Shown here piece by piece: positions 49,306 through 57,432 of a stretch of 64,000 bases of DNA. Below the pieces are notes generated by a model, which saw only the letters and a program-made list of their open reading frames with translations, had not been told where the DNA came from and ran no database searches. A program made the position numbers and the translations under genes. The stretch comes from CBDBCU01 sp965242615 (GTDB lineage: Bacteria > Chloroflexota > Dehalococcoidia > Lucifugimonadales > UBA3495): positions 2,108,001-2,172,000 of the forward strand of contig CBDESR010000005.1 in assembly GCA_965242615.1 (NCBI GenBank), given 5' to 3'. How positions within the stretch are numbered: position 1 is the first letter of the stretch; each line of letters begins with the position of its first letter.

Positions 49306-49506
49306 TTACCCGGCGTACTTGGCAAGCAAATCCCGCACCGCCGGCACCAGCTCTTTGGGAATCAACATCGTGGCATACCCCGGATCCGCAAAAGCGGCTT
49401 CGTCCTCGGCTACCGCTTCCGCATCGGTTTGCATTTCGTAATGCTCCAGGATACGGCGGACGCGCTCCTCGTCCCAACCCGGGGGAAAGTTCGTCTCGTT
49501 TTTCAT
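49306..49506 (-). CDS. Antitoxin-like small protein
   Basis: The 66-residue protein reads MKNETNFPPGWDEERVRRIL, followed by EHYEMQTDAEAVAEDEAAF and a C-terminal IPKELVPAVRDLLAKY. This pattern is known for small acidic proteins encoded behind DUF4258-like or BrnT-type toxins and presumed to be their antitoxins. The start overlaps the toxin gene by 4 bp. The pair is inserted between hsdS and hsdM. Confidence 0.7.
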   Translation of the reverse strand: MKNETNFPPGWDEERVRRILEHYEMQTDAEAVAEDEAAFADPGYATMLIPKELVPAVRDLLAKYAG

Positions 49507-49787
49507 CGGTTGCTCCTTCGTCGTCGTCGCCGGTAAGCGGCTAGGGGATTGCCGGTAAGTTCGTAAGCAGTGATTACAAAAACGCTGCCCGGTTCCGGAT
49601 CCCGCACATAAATTACCCTCAGATAACGCCCGCCCGCCGTCATTCCGATAGCACTACGAGCACCTCGGCTACCATCCCGATCCTCGACCGGCAACAGCAA
49701 AACATCCTCAACTTCCTCCTCGACAACGCCGTGGGAATAAATGTGAGGATAACCTCTTTCCGGGTCAATGTAAAATCGGATATTCAT
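49503..49787 (-). CDS. Putative toxin, BrnT/DUF4258-like
   Basis: From the ATG at 49787 the protein has 94 residues: a front with HIYSHGVVEEEVEDVL, a central GMTAGGRYLRVIYVRDPEPGSVFVITAYELTG and a strongly basic tail AAYRRRRRRSNR. The HGV, GR-x-L-x-V-x-Y and basic tail match the RelE-like fold of BrnT/DUF4258 RNase toxins. Order toxin then antitoxin is as in brnTA. A GTG 12 bp farther upstream is possible. It may stabilise the restriction locus. Confidence 0.65.
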   Translation of the reverse strand: MNIRFYIDPERGYPHIYSHGVVEEEVEDVLLLPVEDRDGSRGARSAIGMTAGGRYLRVIYVRDPEPGSVFVITAYELTGNPLAAYRRRRRRSNR

Positions 49788-49838
49788 TGCTATCGGCACG
49801 ACTCAATACAATGGTATCAAACCCGGCGGCAAGGTTCA

Positions 49839-50429
49839 TTATACCGCCGCGGCAAACCCTTCCCGCAGCAGGGCCGCCGGCATTGCGGCAATATCCGCCA
49901 ACTGCTGCCGGGCGGCCTGTTCCAGCCGGGCGGCTACGGCATTTTTCCGCTCCAGTTCAGCGACGATGCGCCGCTGTTCCGCCAAGGGCGGGAGGGGAAT
50001 AGTGTAGCTTAGCAAATCCGAAACCCGCAGGTTGGATATGTTGGTGGTGTTGGACGAGGTATGATAAAAGAATTCTTTTGCCTGATTCGTATTAAGGGCC
50101 ATTAAGACCCACTCCGGGATAGCGGACGCATTGACCCGTACAACTGTAACAAAAGCGCCAAAGGTGGACGGGTACGGGATTTCCTCAACAAGGCAAGATT
50201 TCCCCACTATAGCCTTGCTGTTTGCAGTGCTAACCAAAATGTCGCCACTCCGCAACATCTGGTTCTGAGATTTGACCAAGTCCCCCGGAATATACCGCTT
50301 GGTACTCCAGTCCGTTTGCGCTTGTACGGCACTAGTGGTAAGGCAAGCCAAGGAACCGGGTTTAGCATCTTGGGATGACACCCCTGACGGGAAAGTAACC
50401 CCTCTAATCGCTTCGACCACTTCCCCCAA
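49839..50429 (-). CDS. hsdS: HsdS, second half after the stop codon
   Basis: This frame holds the second target-recognition domain of a type I specificity subunit (196 residues from TTG 50429): GEVVEAIRG, VSDLLSYTIPLPPLAEQRRIVAELE and the final conserved helix. Sequence in the same frame before the TTG still reads LPLGWKWAK, the usual start of an HsdS half, up to the TAA at 50466. So it is the C-terminal half of one gene, separated by a single in-frame stop that lies inside a long inverted repeat. No start codon exists between the TAA and LPLGWKW, and the TTG has no ribosome site, so separate translation is doubtful. Confidence 0.8.
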   Translation of the reverse strand: MGEVVEAIRGVTFPSGVSSQDAKPGSLACLTTSAVQAQTDWSTKRYIPGDLVKSQNQMLRSGDILVSTANSKAIVGKSCLVEEIPYPSTFGAFVTVVRVNASAIPEWVLMALNTNQAKEFFYHTSSNTTNISNLRVSDLLSYTIPLPPLAEQRRIVAELERKNAVAARLEQAARQQLADIAAMPAALLREGFAAAV

Positions 50430-50449
50430 CTTGGCCCACTTCCAGCCAA

Positions 50450-50484
50450 GCGGGAGATTTTCGGCTTAGCCGAAAATCTCCCGC
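50450..50484. repeat. Perfect 16-bp inverted repeat with the hsdS stop codon in its loop
   Basis: GCGGGAGATTTTCGGC (50450-50465) and its exact reverse complement (50469-50484) are separated by three bases, TTA, which are the TAA stop of the first hsdS half on the coding strand. There is no T run on either side, so it is not a terminator. Confidence 0.9.
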
Positions 50485-51077
50485 AAAAAAGAAGCCTTCA
50501 ACGCACTGATGTTCTGATAAATTTCCTCAGCCGCCGCCCGCGCCTTTTCCACCGCCGCCATCTGCTGGTCGAGGCGGGCGACGATGCGGCGTTGTTCGGC
50601 TAGAGGTGGGAGGGGGATTTCGAACCGTTGCAACGCTGTCTTGGATACTTCGGTAAAAGTAGCGCCACTACCCAACGCCTGTATTGCCGGCACCGATTTT
50701 TTCAAGGCCCAATACAGGAAAAGAGAATCAACATCGTCGCCGGGTACAAAACTTTTGCAACCTTGATTGGTGCAAAGCTCTATACCGGCTACGCCCAAAT
50801 GTCCAATCGGCGCACGGGTTGACATTACCACCGCGCCGGCCGGCAACATCCGGGTGCTGCAACTTTTCAGCCCGGCTTGGGTAATGTACCTGTCCGTGGC
50901 GGCAATGATATTGGCCGCCAACTTACCCAAGTCCGTGGGAGTAACCCAAGGGATTTCTCCCGACCAGTAGGATGGTTCTTTGGTGTCCGGCGTAGAGCCG
51001 CCGATCACTTCGCACACTTCCCCCAACTGAACCCGTTTCCAGCCGGGGGGCAGGGGTTTGGTTTGGGGGTTGGTCAT
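50466..51077 (-). CDS. hsdS: HsdS, first half (specificity subunit, cut by in-frame stop)
   Basis: From the ATG at 51077 (4-bp overlap with the hsdR stop) the protein has 203 residues, one target-recognition domain and one conserved helix: PLPPGWKRVQLGEVCEVIGG, VMSTRAPIGHLGVAG and FEIPLPPLAEQRRIVARLDQ followed by the coiled segment ending LREIFG. An intact HsdS would continue with a second recognition domain; here TAA follows the Gly. Single-domain HsdS proteins can dimerise to give palindromic recognition, so this half may work alone. Confidence 0.88.
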   Translation of the reverse strand: MTNPQTKPLPPGWKRVQLGEVCEVIGGSTPDTKEPSYWSGEIPWVTPTDLGKLAANIIAATDRYITQAGLKSCSTRMLPAGAVVMSTRAPIGHLGVAGIELCTNQGCKSFVPGDDVDSLFLYWALKKSVPAIQALGSGATFTEVSKTALQRFEIPLPPLAEQRRIVARLDQQMAAVEKARAAAEEIYQNISALKASFLREIFG

Positions 51078-53434
51078 CCGGCGAACATCCTGGTTTTGGT
51101 GTCGGTCAGGGCTTGGCTGGGGCTGCCGCTGCCGTAGGTTTGCAGGGCGGGGAGGCCGCCGGCTTGGGCAACTTCCGGGGTCTCGAACAGCCTCTGGTTT
51201 TCCCAAGCGTCGGTGCCAGTCTTGGCGAATTGGGAAACCAGGGCGCGAATGACGGCGGCGGCCGGGTCCGCCAGTCCGTCCAGCCACTCCGCGTTTTTAT
51301 AGAAAAAGGCTTCGGCCCGGGCTTCCCGGCTGAGGGCATACTGATTATAGCCCAATTCAGCCAGCACATCAAAGAGGTCGCACTCCTCCTTCTTTTCCAG
51401 TTCCTGAACCAGCTGCACACTGTTTTTCGGCAGTTTCGTCAGCAAATCCTGGCGGGATTGGGGTTGCTGCCAAGTCGTCCGAAAGTCATCCAGGCTGGAA
51501 ACTTCGGCCAGCAGGCGCTCGCCCAACTGCTGTTTATAATCCGCCAAGGAAACCAGGGATTGGCCGGCGGCGCCGGGCAGCATAATGAAATGGCCGGCCG
51601 GGGATATTCGGACCTCAAAGCCACGGACGCGCAGGGTAACTTCCCCGGCTCCGGGCGTTCCCGGAGATTCACCGGAGGAGCGGGACGCCTGGAAAGAACG
51701 GGTAAAGTCCTCGGTGAACAGCCGGGTGGCGTTGGTGTAGTCATAGACGCGGAAGGTCAGCTTGTCGGTCGGCTCGTCAATGCGGGTGCCGCGCCCCACC
51801 ATCTGGTAAAAGGCGATGGGCGAAGTAACATACTTGAAAAAGACGATATTCCGCACCGGCGGCACATCCACCCCGGTAGTCAGCAGGTCCACGGTAGTGG
51901 CGATAAAGTAACGCTGGCTGCTGATCTTGAAGTCGGCAATAAATTCCTGCCCCTGACTGGCGGCGGTGCACTTAAAGGCGTAATGCTCTTGCCGGGTCTG
52001 GCCGTTGGCGGCGCACCAGTCGGCGTAAAGATTGTTCATTGTGCTGGCTACGGCGTCGGCGTGGCTGTCCCGGGCGCAAAAGATGATGGTTTTCTGCTTG
52101 GGGTCGCCGTTGGCTTTCAAGTGGTCGAACAAGTCCCGGCACATAGCATCGACCCGCTCCGGCAACAGCAGGATTTGTTCAAACCGGGGGGCTTCGTAGC
52201 GTTCGCGCATAACCTCCGGGCTTACCGGTTGGCCGGTGTTGGGGTCGCTGATTTCCTTGCCTTCCAGGTCCGCCCGGGCTACGCCGGTCTCGATTTCCGG
52301 CTCCAAATTGTCATCCAGAAACACTTCCCGCTTGACCACTTCCATAGCCGCCAGGTAGCCATCGGCAATGCCTTGGCCGATGGTGTATTCGTAGATAGGT
52401 TCGCCGAAGTATTGGTAGTTGCTGGCGGTGATGCCCTGTTCATCTTGGGCGGCGATGGAATCCTCTGGGTAGCGGAATTGGCGGGGCGTAGCGGTCAAGC
52501 CAATCTGCATCGCCTTGGGGTTGCGGCGCAGCACATCGGCCCACTTGCCCCAAGCGGAGCGGTGACATTCGTCGATGATGATGTGGCTGAAGTAGTCGTA
52601 GCCGTAGTTGCTGGTCAAAAAGGAATCGTCCGCCCCGTCCCGGTCCACGCCCAGGGTCTGGTAGGTGGCAATGATGATGCGGGCGTTTTTCTGGGGCTTG
52701 CCGGCCCGGGCGGCGGCGGCGTCGCTGCCGAATTCGCGATTAAAGGCGGCCAGTCCCTGCGTCCGCAGTTCGTCCCGGTCGCAGACAAAGAGGGCTTTCC
52801 GCAGCTGCCCGGCGTCGGCGATGCGTTTCAGCAGTTGGACGGCAATAAAGGTTTTGCCGGAGCCGGTAGCCAGGCTGAGCAGGGCGCGGTTTTCGCCGCG
52901 GGCTACTTTTTCCAGCACGGCGCGGATGGCGGCGTCCTGGTAATAACGCCGCCGATTTTCTCCTTGGGCGTAGGGCGTAACCAGCGGCCGGGCGGCTGCC
53001 GATTCCAGCGTAAAACCCTGCTGCTGCTCATAGCGGGTCCGCAGTTCGTCCGGCGTGGGAAACTGCGTCATAGGCTGGGCCGGGCTGGTTATTCCGGTTT
53101 TCCGGTCATACTCGACGAACCGATGTCCGTTGCTGGAATAGACGAAAGGCACATTGAGGCGGTCGGCGTAACCCTTGGCCTGCTGCAAGCCGAAATCCGG
53201 GGCTTTGTCCTCGGCTTTGGCTTCAATCAACGCCACCGCTACCGCTTGGGTTCCGGCTGGGGAAACGACCCGCAGGGTATAGTCCACCCGCTTGTCCCCC
53301 CGCCGGCCCCGGCCGCCGACAATTTCAATTTCGCCGGCGGTCTCCTCCCGTTTAATCTGGCCTTTGGACCAGCCGCGGGCGTACAACGCCGGGTCAATCA
53401 ATTCAGCGCGGGTATCGGCTTCGTTCCTCGCCAT
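51074..53434 (-). CDS. hsdR: Type I restriction enzyme HsdR (EcoR124/EcoEI-like endonuclease-translocase)
   Basis: From the ATG at 53434 the protein has 786 residues. The N-terminal nuclease part has the PD-(D/E)xK pattern KRVDYTLRV ... AVALIEAKAEDKAP, where EAK is the catalytic core. The helicase part shows LSLATGSGKTFIAV (Walker A), IIIDECHRSAWGKW (DECH), LTATPRQ and later VGRGTRIDEPTDK. It cleaves DNA lacking the methyl mark after ATP-driven translocation. It is first in the locus, behind a strong promoter, and overlaps hsdS by 4 bp. Confidence 0.95.
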   Translation of the reverse strand: MARNEADTRAELIDPALYARGWSKGQIKREETAGEIEIVGGRGRRGDKRVDYTLRVVSPAGTQAVAVALIEAKAEDKAPDFGLQQAKGYADRLNVPFVYSSNGHRFVEYDRKTGITSPAQPMTQFPTPDELRTRYEQQQGFTLESAAARPLVTPYAQGENRRRYYQDAAIRAVLEKVARGENRALLSLATGSGKTFIAVQLLKRIADAGQLRKALFVCDRDELRTQGLAAFNREFGSDAAAARAGKPQKNARIIIATYQTLGVDRDGADDSFLTSNYGYDYFSHIIIDECHRSAWGKWADVLRRNPKAMQIGLTATPRQFRYPEDSIAAQDEQGITASNYQYFGEPIYEYTIGQGIADGYLAAMEVVKREVFLDDNLEPEIETGVARADLEGKEISDPNTGQPVSPEVMRERYEAPRFEQILLLPERVDAMCRDLFDHLKANGDPKQKTIIFCARDSHADAVASTMNNLYADWCAANGQTRQEHYAFKCTAASQGQEFIADFKISSQRYFIATTVDLLTTGVDVPPVRNIVFFKYVTSPIAFYQMVGRGTRIDEPTDKLTFRVYDYTNATRLFTEDFTRSFQASRSSGESPGTPGAGEVTLRVRGFEVRISPAGHFIMLPGAAGQSLVSLADYKQQLGERLLAEVSSLDDFRTTWQQPQSRQDLLTKLPKNSVQLVQELEKKEECDLFDVLAELGYNQYALSREARAEAFFYKNAEWLDGLADPAAAVIRALVSQFAKTGTDAWENQRLFETPEVAQAGGLPALQTYGSGSPSQALTDTKTRMFAG

Positions 53435-53443
53435 AGCCCCGCC

Positions 53444-53472
53444 ATTATAGCCGATTGTGGCGGGGGAAACAA
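53444..53472 (-). promoter_or_regulatory. Promoter of the type I restriction locus
   Basis: TTGTTT (53472-53467) and a perfect TATAAT (53449-53444) with a 17-bp spacer lie so close to the ATG at 53434 that the transcript should start within a few bases of it, that is a leaderless or nearly leaderless message. Confidence 0.75.
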
Positions 53473-53505
53473 TAGCTGATGCCGGAAAGGGAGGCGGTGG
53501 CTGCC

Positions 53506-53535
53506 TTGACAACCGGCCGGCCGGTTATTTACAAT
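53506..53535 (+). promoter_or_regulatory. Divergent promoter with a palindrome in the spacer
   Basis: TTGACA (53506-53511), an 18-bp spacer and TACAAT (53530-53535) form a near-consensus promoter. The spacer holds the perfect palindrome AACCGGCCGGCCGGTT (53511-53526), a likely operator. It faces away from the restriction locus and drives the small ORF at 53580. Confidence 0.7.
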
Positions 53536-53579
53536 GCGGTTGCTTGGCAGGTGTGATCAGGATTATTAAAGGGGAGCGT

Positions 53580-53750
53580 ATGTTCAAGAAAAAGCGCGCA
53601 GGTCCCAAGATTCATGTAACCCGGACGGGTGGGTTCTATGTCAAGGCGGAGGAGTTGCTGCGGAGCGAGAAGGGGCAGCAGCGGATGCGGGAGGCGTCGG
53701 AGTTGATGGCCCGGCTGCGAGCGCGGGCCAAGGCCAAGCCGGAACCCTAG
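53580..53750 (+). CDS. Small basic protein
   Basis: A 56-residue protein with an AGGGGAG ribosome site. It begins MFKKKRAGPKIHVTRTGGFY and continues VKAEELLRSEKGQQRMREAS and a basic tail RARAKAKPEP. Charged, without hydrophobic segments; it may bind nucleic acid. I do not recognise it. It is the only gene between the divergent promoter and the membrane protein gene, and starts 45 bp after a near-consensus promoter. Confidence 0.6.
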   Translation: MFKKKRAGPKIHVTRTGGFYVKAEELLRSEKGQQRMREASELMARLRARAKAKPEP

Positions 53751-53789
53751 TCGGGCCGGCGGCGACCCTACTGTCGGGAGGTGTCCCCT

Positions 53790-54506
53790 ATGGGGTTGGG
53801 ATTGTTTCTGGTCCCCACCGTTGGGGGCTACTGGTTTTTAACCCATTGCAACTACACCCGCTACCGAGCTTTTCGGGATTCGGGCTATCATGTCCTGTTC
53901 AGCTCCGCTTTTGTGGGCGCTCTTTTGTTCGGGATTGCCCACCTGATTATCCGGCTGCTGAACCACTTTTGCCCGCAAATTAACGCCTTGTGGGCCGGCT
54001 ATTTCCCGGCGGCCTACTCTGACACTGTCGTGTTGAGCGTAGTTTTGGGAGCGGCGCTGCCGTTGCTGATTAACCGGTTCTACAACGAGCATCAGGGGGC
54101 GTGGCGGGCGGCCCGTGAAAACAACGATTTCGTGGAACTGCTGCTGGCCGAAGCTATGACGCTGAATGAGTTGGTGGAGCTTTCCCTGCACAGCGGGAAG
54201 TCCTACATTGGTTTTGTCGTAGAGAGTGGCATCAAGCGGCAGCAGGGCGAGCCGGATGTGGCCTTGCTTCCGGCACTCAGCGGTTACCGGGATCAGGAAA
54301 CCCGGGAATTGAAAATCACCACTGATTACGCTCCGGTGATTAGTTTGGCGTTGGAATCCTGGGGTCTGAGCGATGAGGACTTCCGCATCGTCATACCGAT
54401 GTCCCAAATAGTTTCAGCTCGCCTGTTCTTTCCTGAAGCGGATGAACTGTTTCAGGAAAGGCCGGATGGAGCTGAGGCGGATGAGGGGCGAATGGAGGCC
54501 GGTTAG
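53790..54506 (+). CDS. Membrane protein with a cytoplasmic globular tail
   Basis: The 238-residue protein (ATG 53790, GGGAGG 8 bp before) has about three hydrophobic segments (LGLFLVPTVGGYWFL; VLFSSAFVGALLFGIAHLII; DTVVLSVVLGAALPLLI) and a C-terminal soluble part of about 125 residues with SGKSYIGFVVESGIKR, ITTDYAPVISLALESW and FRIVIPMSQIVSARLFF. The soluble part resembles ligand-binding domains, but I cannot name it. It follows the small basic protein gene by 39 bp. Confidence 0.65.
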   Translation: MGLGLFLVPTVGGYWFLTHCNYTRYRAFRDSGYHVLFSSAFVGALLFGIAHLIIRLLNHFCPQINALWAGYFPAAYSDTVVLSVVLGAALPLLINRFYNEHQGAWRAARENNDFVELLLAEAMTLNELVELSLHSGKSYIGFVVESGIKRQQGEPDVALLPALSGYRDQETRELKITTDYAPVISLALESWGLSDEDFRIVIPMSQIVSARLFFPEADELFQERPDGAEADEGRMEAG

Positions 54507-54531
54507 CCGGCATATTACCCCTGTCCCCATC

Positions 54532-54540
54532 TGCTATAAT
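54532..54540 (+). promoter_or_regulatory. Extended -10 promoter before the LigB-like gene
   Basis: TGCTATAAT (54532-54540) is a full extended -10 element 54 bp before the ATG of the LigB-like gene. No good -35 box is needed with this motif. It could drive the whole group up to the CBASS genes. Confidence 0.5.
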
Positions 54541-54593
54541 ATCCCCCATAACCAACCCCGGTTTTTCATCCAAATCCTTGGGAGGCTGACGCT

Positions 54594-55565
54594 ATGGCTG
54601 AAATTCTTGGCTTGGGCTGCACCCATGCCCCGATGATTCTTAACCCGCCGGAGGAGTGGGTTAATATGCGGAAGCGCATCTATGGCGGTATTCCGGAGTA
54701 TCAGGCGCCGCCGGAGATGATTGCGGAACTGGCCGACGACAACGGCTTGGCTCACGACCGCAAAAATCAGCAGCGCATCGCCGATGCCTTTGCCGTGCTG
54801 AAGGCCAAGCTCCACGCTTGGCAGCCGGATGTGGTGATGATTGTCGGCGATGACCAGGCGGAAAACTTCAAGCGGGAGAACCTGCCTACCTTTTGCCTGT
54901 TCACCGGCGACCGGGTAGAGGCTTACCCCTTTCACCGGCCCAGCGGTCACAAGAACCTGTGGGACGCCGCTCCGGATGCCCGGTATGCCTACAACTGCCC
55001 GGCGGAGTTTTCCCGGGAGATGCTGGCTTACCTGATTCGGGAGGGGTTTGATCTGTCGTCGGCTACTTCCCTCTCCGGTTGGGATTGGGGACTGCCGCAC
55101 GCTCATGTCAACCCGCTGACTTTCCTCGACCCGGAGGGGGAGCTGACCATCCTGCCGCTGTTTGTCAACTGCTATGGGGAGGAGGCCGGCGAGGGTTATC
55201 CGCCGCGGCCCACGGCCAAACGCTGCTACGAATTGGGCCAAGCCATCCGCCGCTTTCTGGATACCCGAGCCGAGCGGGTTGCCATTATCGGGTCGTCCAG
55301 TTGGTCCCACAGTTTCCTGACTCACAAGTTCAACCGCTCCCGGTTTGACACCGACTTTGACCGGCGCAATCTGGAGCTGCTGAAATCGGGGCAGGGCAGC
55401 CAAATCGCCGAGTTGACCCCGGAGGAAATTCAGCAGTCCGGCGACCATGAGTTTCTGAACTGGCTGGTGCCGCTGGGCGTGGTGGGCGACCGCCCGGCGG
55501 AAATCGTCGACCATCTGGAGGAGCAGTCGCAAATCTCCTTTAAGGTGTTTGCGATTTGGGACTAG
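54594..55565 (+). CDS. Class III extradiol dioxygenase-like protein (LigB/PCA-type)
   Basis: The 323-residue protein starts MAEILGLGCTHAPMI; His11 corresponds to an iron ligand of the LigB fold. Further marks are VVMIVGDDQAENFKREN, DWGLPHAHVNPLTFL and the late RVAIIGSSSWSHSFL with its His. LigB proteins open aromatic rings with oxygen, but many homologs in SAR202-like Chloroflexota have other or unknown substrates. GGGAGG lies before the ATG. The ureohydrolase and BtpA genes follow, with one long hairpin between. Confidence 0.85.
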   Translation: MAEILGLGCTHAPMILNPPEEWVNMRKRIYGGIPEYQAPPEMIAELADDNGLAHDRKNQQRIADAFAVLKAKLHAWQPDVVMIVGDDQAENFKRENLPTFCLFTGDRVEAYPFHRPSGHKNLWDAAPDARYAYNCPAEFSREMLAYLIREGFDLSSATSLSGWDWGLPHAHVNPLTFLDPEGELTILPLFVNCYGEEAGEGYPPRPTAKRCYELGQAIRRFLDTRAERVAIIGSSSWSHSFLTHKFNRSRFDTDFDRRNLELLKSGQGSQIAELTPEEIQQSGDHEFLNWLVPLGVVGDRPAEIVDHLEEQSQISFKVFAIWD

Positions 55566-55583
55566 CCGAAAGTCCGGCATTGC

Positions 55584-55620
55584 GCGCCGCCGCCGGCTTA
55601 ATCAGACCCGGCGGCGGCGC
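55584..55620 (+). repeat. 13-bp GC hairpin between LigB-like and ureohydrolase genes
   Basis: GCGCCGCCGCCGG (55584-55596) pairs perfectly with CCGGCGGCGGCGC (55608-55620) with an 11-nt loop. No T run follows, so it looks like an attenuating or mRNA-stabilising stem rather than a terminator. Confidence 0.7.
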
Positions 55621-55640
55621 TATTGAGGGTAGGGATTGCT

Positions 55641-56585
55641 ATGGCTGAATCGGACTGGCCCATCCTGCGGGCCGGGGGGCGAACTTTCTTTAACGCTCCG
55701 CTGTGCGCCAACCTTGCGGAGTTGGACGCCGCCGTGGCCTTTATCGGTATGCCCTTCGATCAGGGAACTTTGGGCCGGCCCGGGGCCCGCTACGGCCCGG
55801 ACGCGGTGCGGGATGCCCGGGTCTATAGCTACAGCGACCCCTACGGCCGCCATCAAGAAGCCGAAGGGTTTTTCTCCATCGACGCCGGGGATGAACTGCT
55901 GCGCGGTATCACGATGGCCGACTGCGGCAACATTACTACTTTGCCCGCTAATGTCCACCGCAACTTTGACGCCCTGACGGCTGCGGTGGAGCAAGTAGCG
56001 GCCCGGGGCGCTTTTCCGGTAGTGGTGGGCGGCGACCACGCCATCACCTACCCGGTAGTGCGGGGACTGAGCCGCTTTGCGCCGCTGAACATTGTCCACT
56101 TTGACGCCCACATGGACTATGCCCACGACTACCGGGGCGAACTCTACAGCCACGGCAGTCCCATCCGCCGCTGCCGGGAACTGCCCTTTGTCCAGCACAT
56201 CGCTTCGGTAGGCATCCGCCACGCCCGCCGCCAAACCTACGAGGAATCGCAGCGGGATGGCAACCTGATTATCACTACCCGCCAGTTTCGGGAGTGGGGG
56301 CCGCAAGCAGTAGTTGACCGCATACCCCGGGGCGAAAATCTGTATATTACCCTGGATATTGATGTGATGGATCCCAGCCAGGCTCCCGGCACCGGCACCC
56401 CGGAAATCGGCGGCCTGTTCTACCACGAAATGCGGGACTGCCTGACCGCTCTGGTTGCCCGGCACAACCTGATTGCCTTGGACCTGGTCGAGGTAGCCCC
56501 GCCCTATGACCATTCGGAACTGACCAGCCGGCTGGGGGCAACGCTGCTGATTGACGCCCTGGCCGCCCGGTTTCCGTCCCGGTAG
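55641..56585 (+). CDS. Ureohydrolase (agmatinase/arginase family)
   Basis: From the ATG at 55641 (GAGGGTAGGG before it) the protein has 314 residues. The dinuclear manganese site is complete: VVVGGDHAITYP (His133), VHFDAHMDYAHDY (Asp155, His157, Asp159) and LDIDVMDPSQAPGTGTPEIGG (Asp239, Asp241). It hydrolyses a guanidino or amidino group to release urea; agmatinase, guanidinobutyrase and related activities cannot be told apart. It follows the LigB-like gene and precedes the BtpA gene, which hints at a catabolic route in which it acts on an N-containing aromatic or guanidino compound. Confidence 0.9.
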   Translation: MAESDWPILRAGGRTFFNAPLCANLAELDAAVAFIGMPFDQGTLGRPGARYGPDAVRDARVYSYSDPYGRHQEAEGFFSIDAGDELLRGITMADCGNITTLPANVHRNFDALTAAVEQVAARGAFPVVVGGDHAITYPVVRGLSRFAPLNIVHFDAHMDYAHDYRGELYSHGSPIRRCRELPFVQHIASVGIRHARRQTYEESQRDGNLIITTRQFREWGPQAVVDRIPRGENLYITLDIDVMDPSQAPGTGTPEIGGLFYHEMRDCLTALVARHNLIALDLVEVAPPYDHSELTSRLGATLLIDALAARFPSR

Positions 56586-56629
56586 CCGGCGGTTCAGCCG
56601 GCCCAATCAGCTCAATTAAGGCGGTAGCA

Positions 56630-57427
56630 ATGTCCCCGCTGTTCGGCCCCGGCAAAGCCTTTATCGGCGTCATTCACCTGCCGCCGCTGCCCGGCGCGCC
56701 GCTTTGGGCCGGCAATCTGAACGCCGTATTGGCGCAAGCGGAACAAGCGGCGTTGACCTTGGCCGAGGGCGGCGCTGACGGCATTATCGTGGAAAACTTT
56801 GGCGACGCCCCCTTTCGCATTGGCCGGGTGGAGCCGGAAACGGTGGCGGCGATGACCCGCGCCGTGGACCGGGTAGTCCAGTCGGTGGACTTGCCGGTGG
56901 GCGTCAATATGCTCCGCAGCGATGCCCTTTCCGCCTTGGCCGTGGCGGCCGCCGCCGGCGCCCGTTTCATCCGGGTCAATATCCACTATGGCACAATGGC
57001 CGCCGATGAAGGGTTGACCACCGGCGATGCTTATGAAACCCTGCGCCGCCGCCGACTGCTGTCTGTCGAGGACATAGCAATTCTGGCGGATGTGCTGGTC
57101 AAGCACGCCGTCCCTTTGGGCGATGTTGACTTGGGGTTAATGGCCCGGGAAACGGCTTATCGGGGCTTGGCGGACGGACTGATTGTAACCGGCCCGGTAA
57201 CCGGTCAGCCGGCGGTGGCTGCCGAAGTAGCGGCGGTGCGGCAAGCCGTCCCCGACCGGCTGCTGTTGGTCGGCAGCGGCGTAACCGCCGCCAACGCCAA
57301 CCAGTTCCTGCCTTATGCCGATGGCGCGATAATCGGCACCAGCCTGAAAAAAGACGGCATCATCACCAACCCCATCGACCCGGCGCGGGTGCGGACGATG
57401 GCGGCGGTGGTGAGCGGGGCGGGGTAG
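56630..57427 (+). CDS. BtpA-family protein
   Basis: The 265-residue TIM-barrel protein shows IGVIHLPPLPGAPLW, GGADGIIVENFGDAPF and ARFIRVNIHYGTM, the features of the BtpA/SgcQ family, with a C-terminal GSGVTAANANQFLPYADGAIIGTSLKKDG. BtpA was linked to photosystem I assembly in cyanobacteria, but most relatives (SgcQ) are found in carbohydrate or nucleoside operons in non-photosynthetic bacteria. The reaction is not known. Only 5 bp separate its stop from the CBASS patatin gene, so both are likely on one transcript. Confidence 0.88.
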   Translation: MSPLFGPGKAFIGVIHLPPLPGAPLWAGNLNAVLAQAEQAALTLAEGGADGIIVENFGDAPFRIGRVEPETVAAMTRAVDRVVQSVDLPVGVNMLRSDALSALAVAAAAGARFIRVNIHYGTMAADEGLTTGDAYETLRRRRLLSVEDIAILADVLVKHAVPLGDVDLGLMARETAYRGLADGLIVTGPVTGQPAVAAEVAAVRQAVPDRLLLVGSGVTAANANQFLPYADGAIIGTSLKKDGIITNPIDPARVRTMAAVVSGAG

Positions 57428-57432
57428 GCGCG

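Noticed and set aside
47798..49441. 547-residue plus-strand ORF
   Set aside because: Shadow of hsdM, Gly/Val/Phe-rich without motifs.
51113..53479. 788-residue plus-strand ORF
   Set aside because: Antisense to hsdR; no motif, while the minus frame has the Walker A and DECH motifs.
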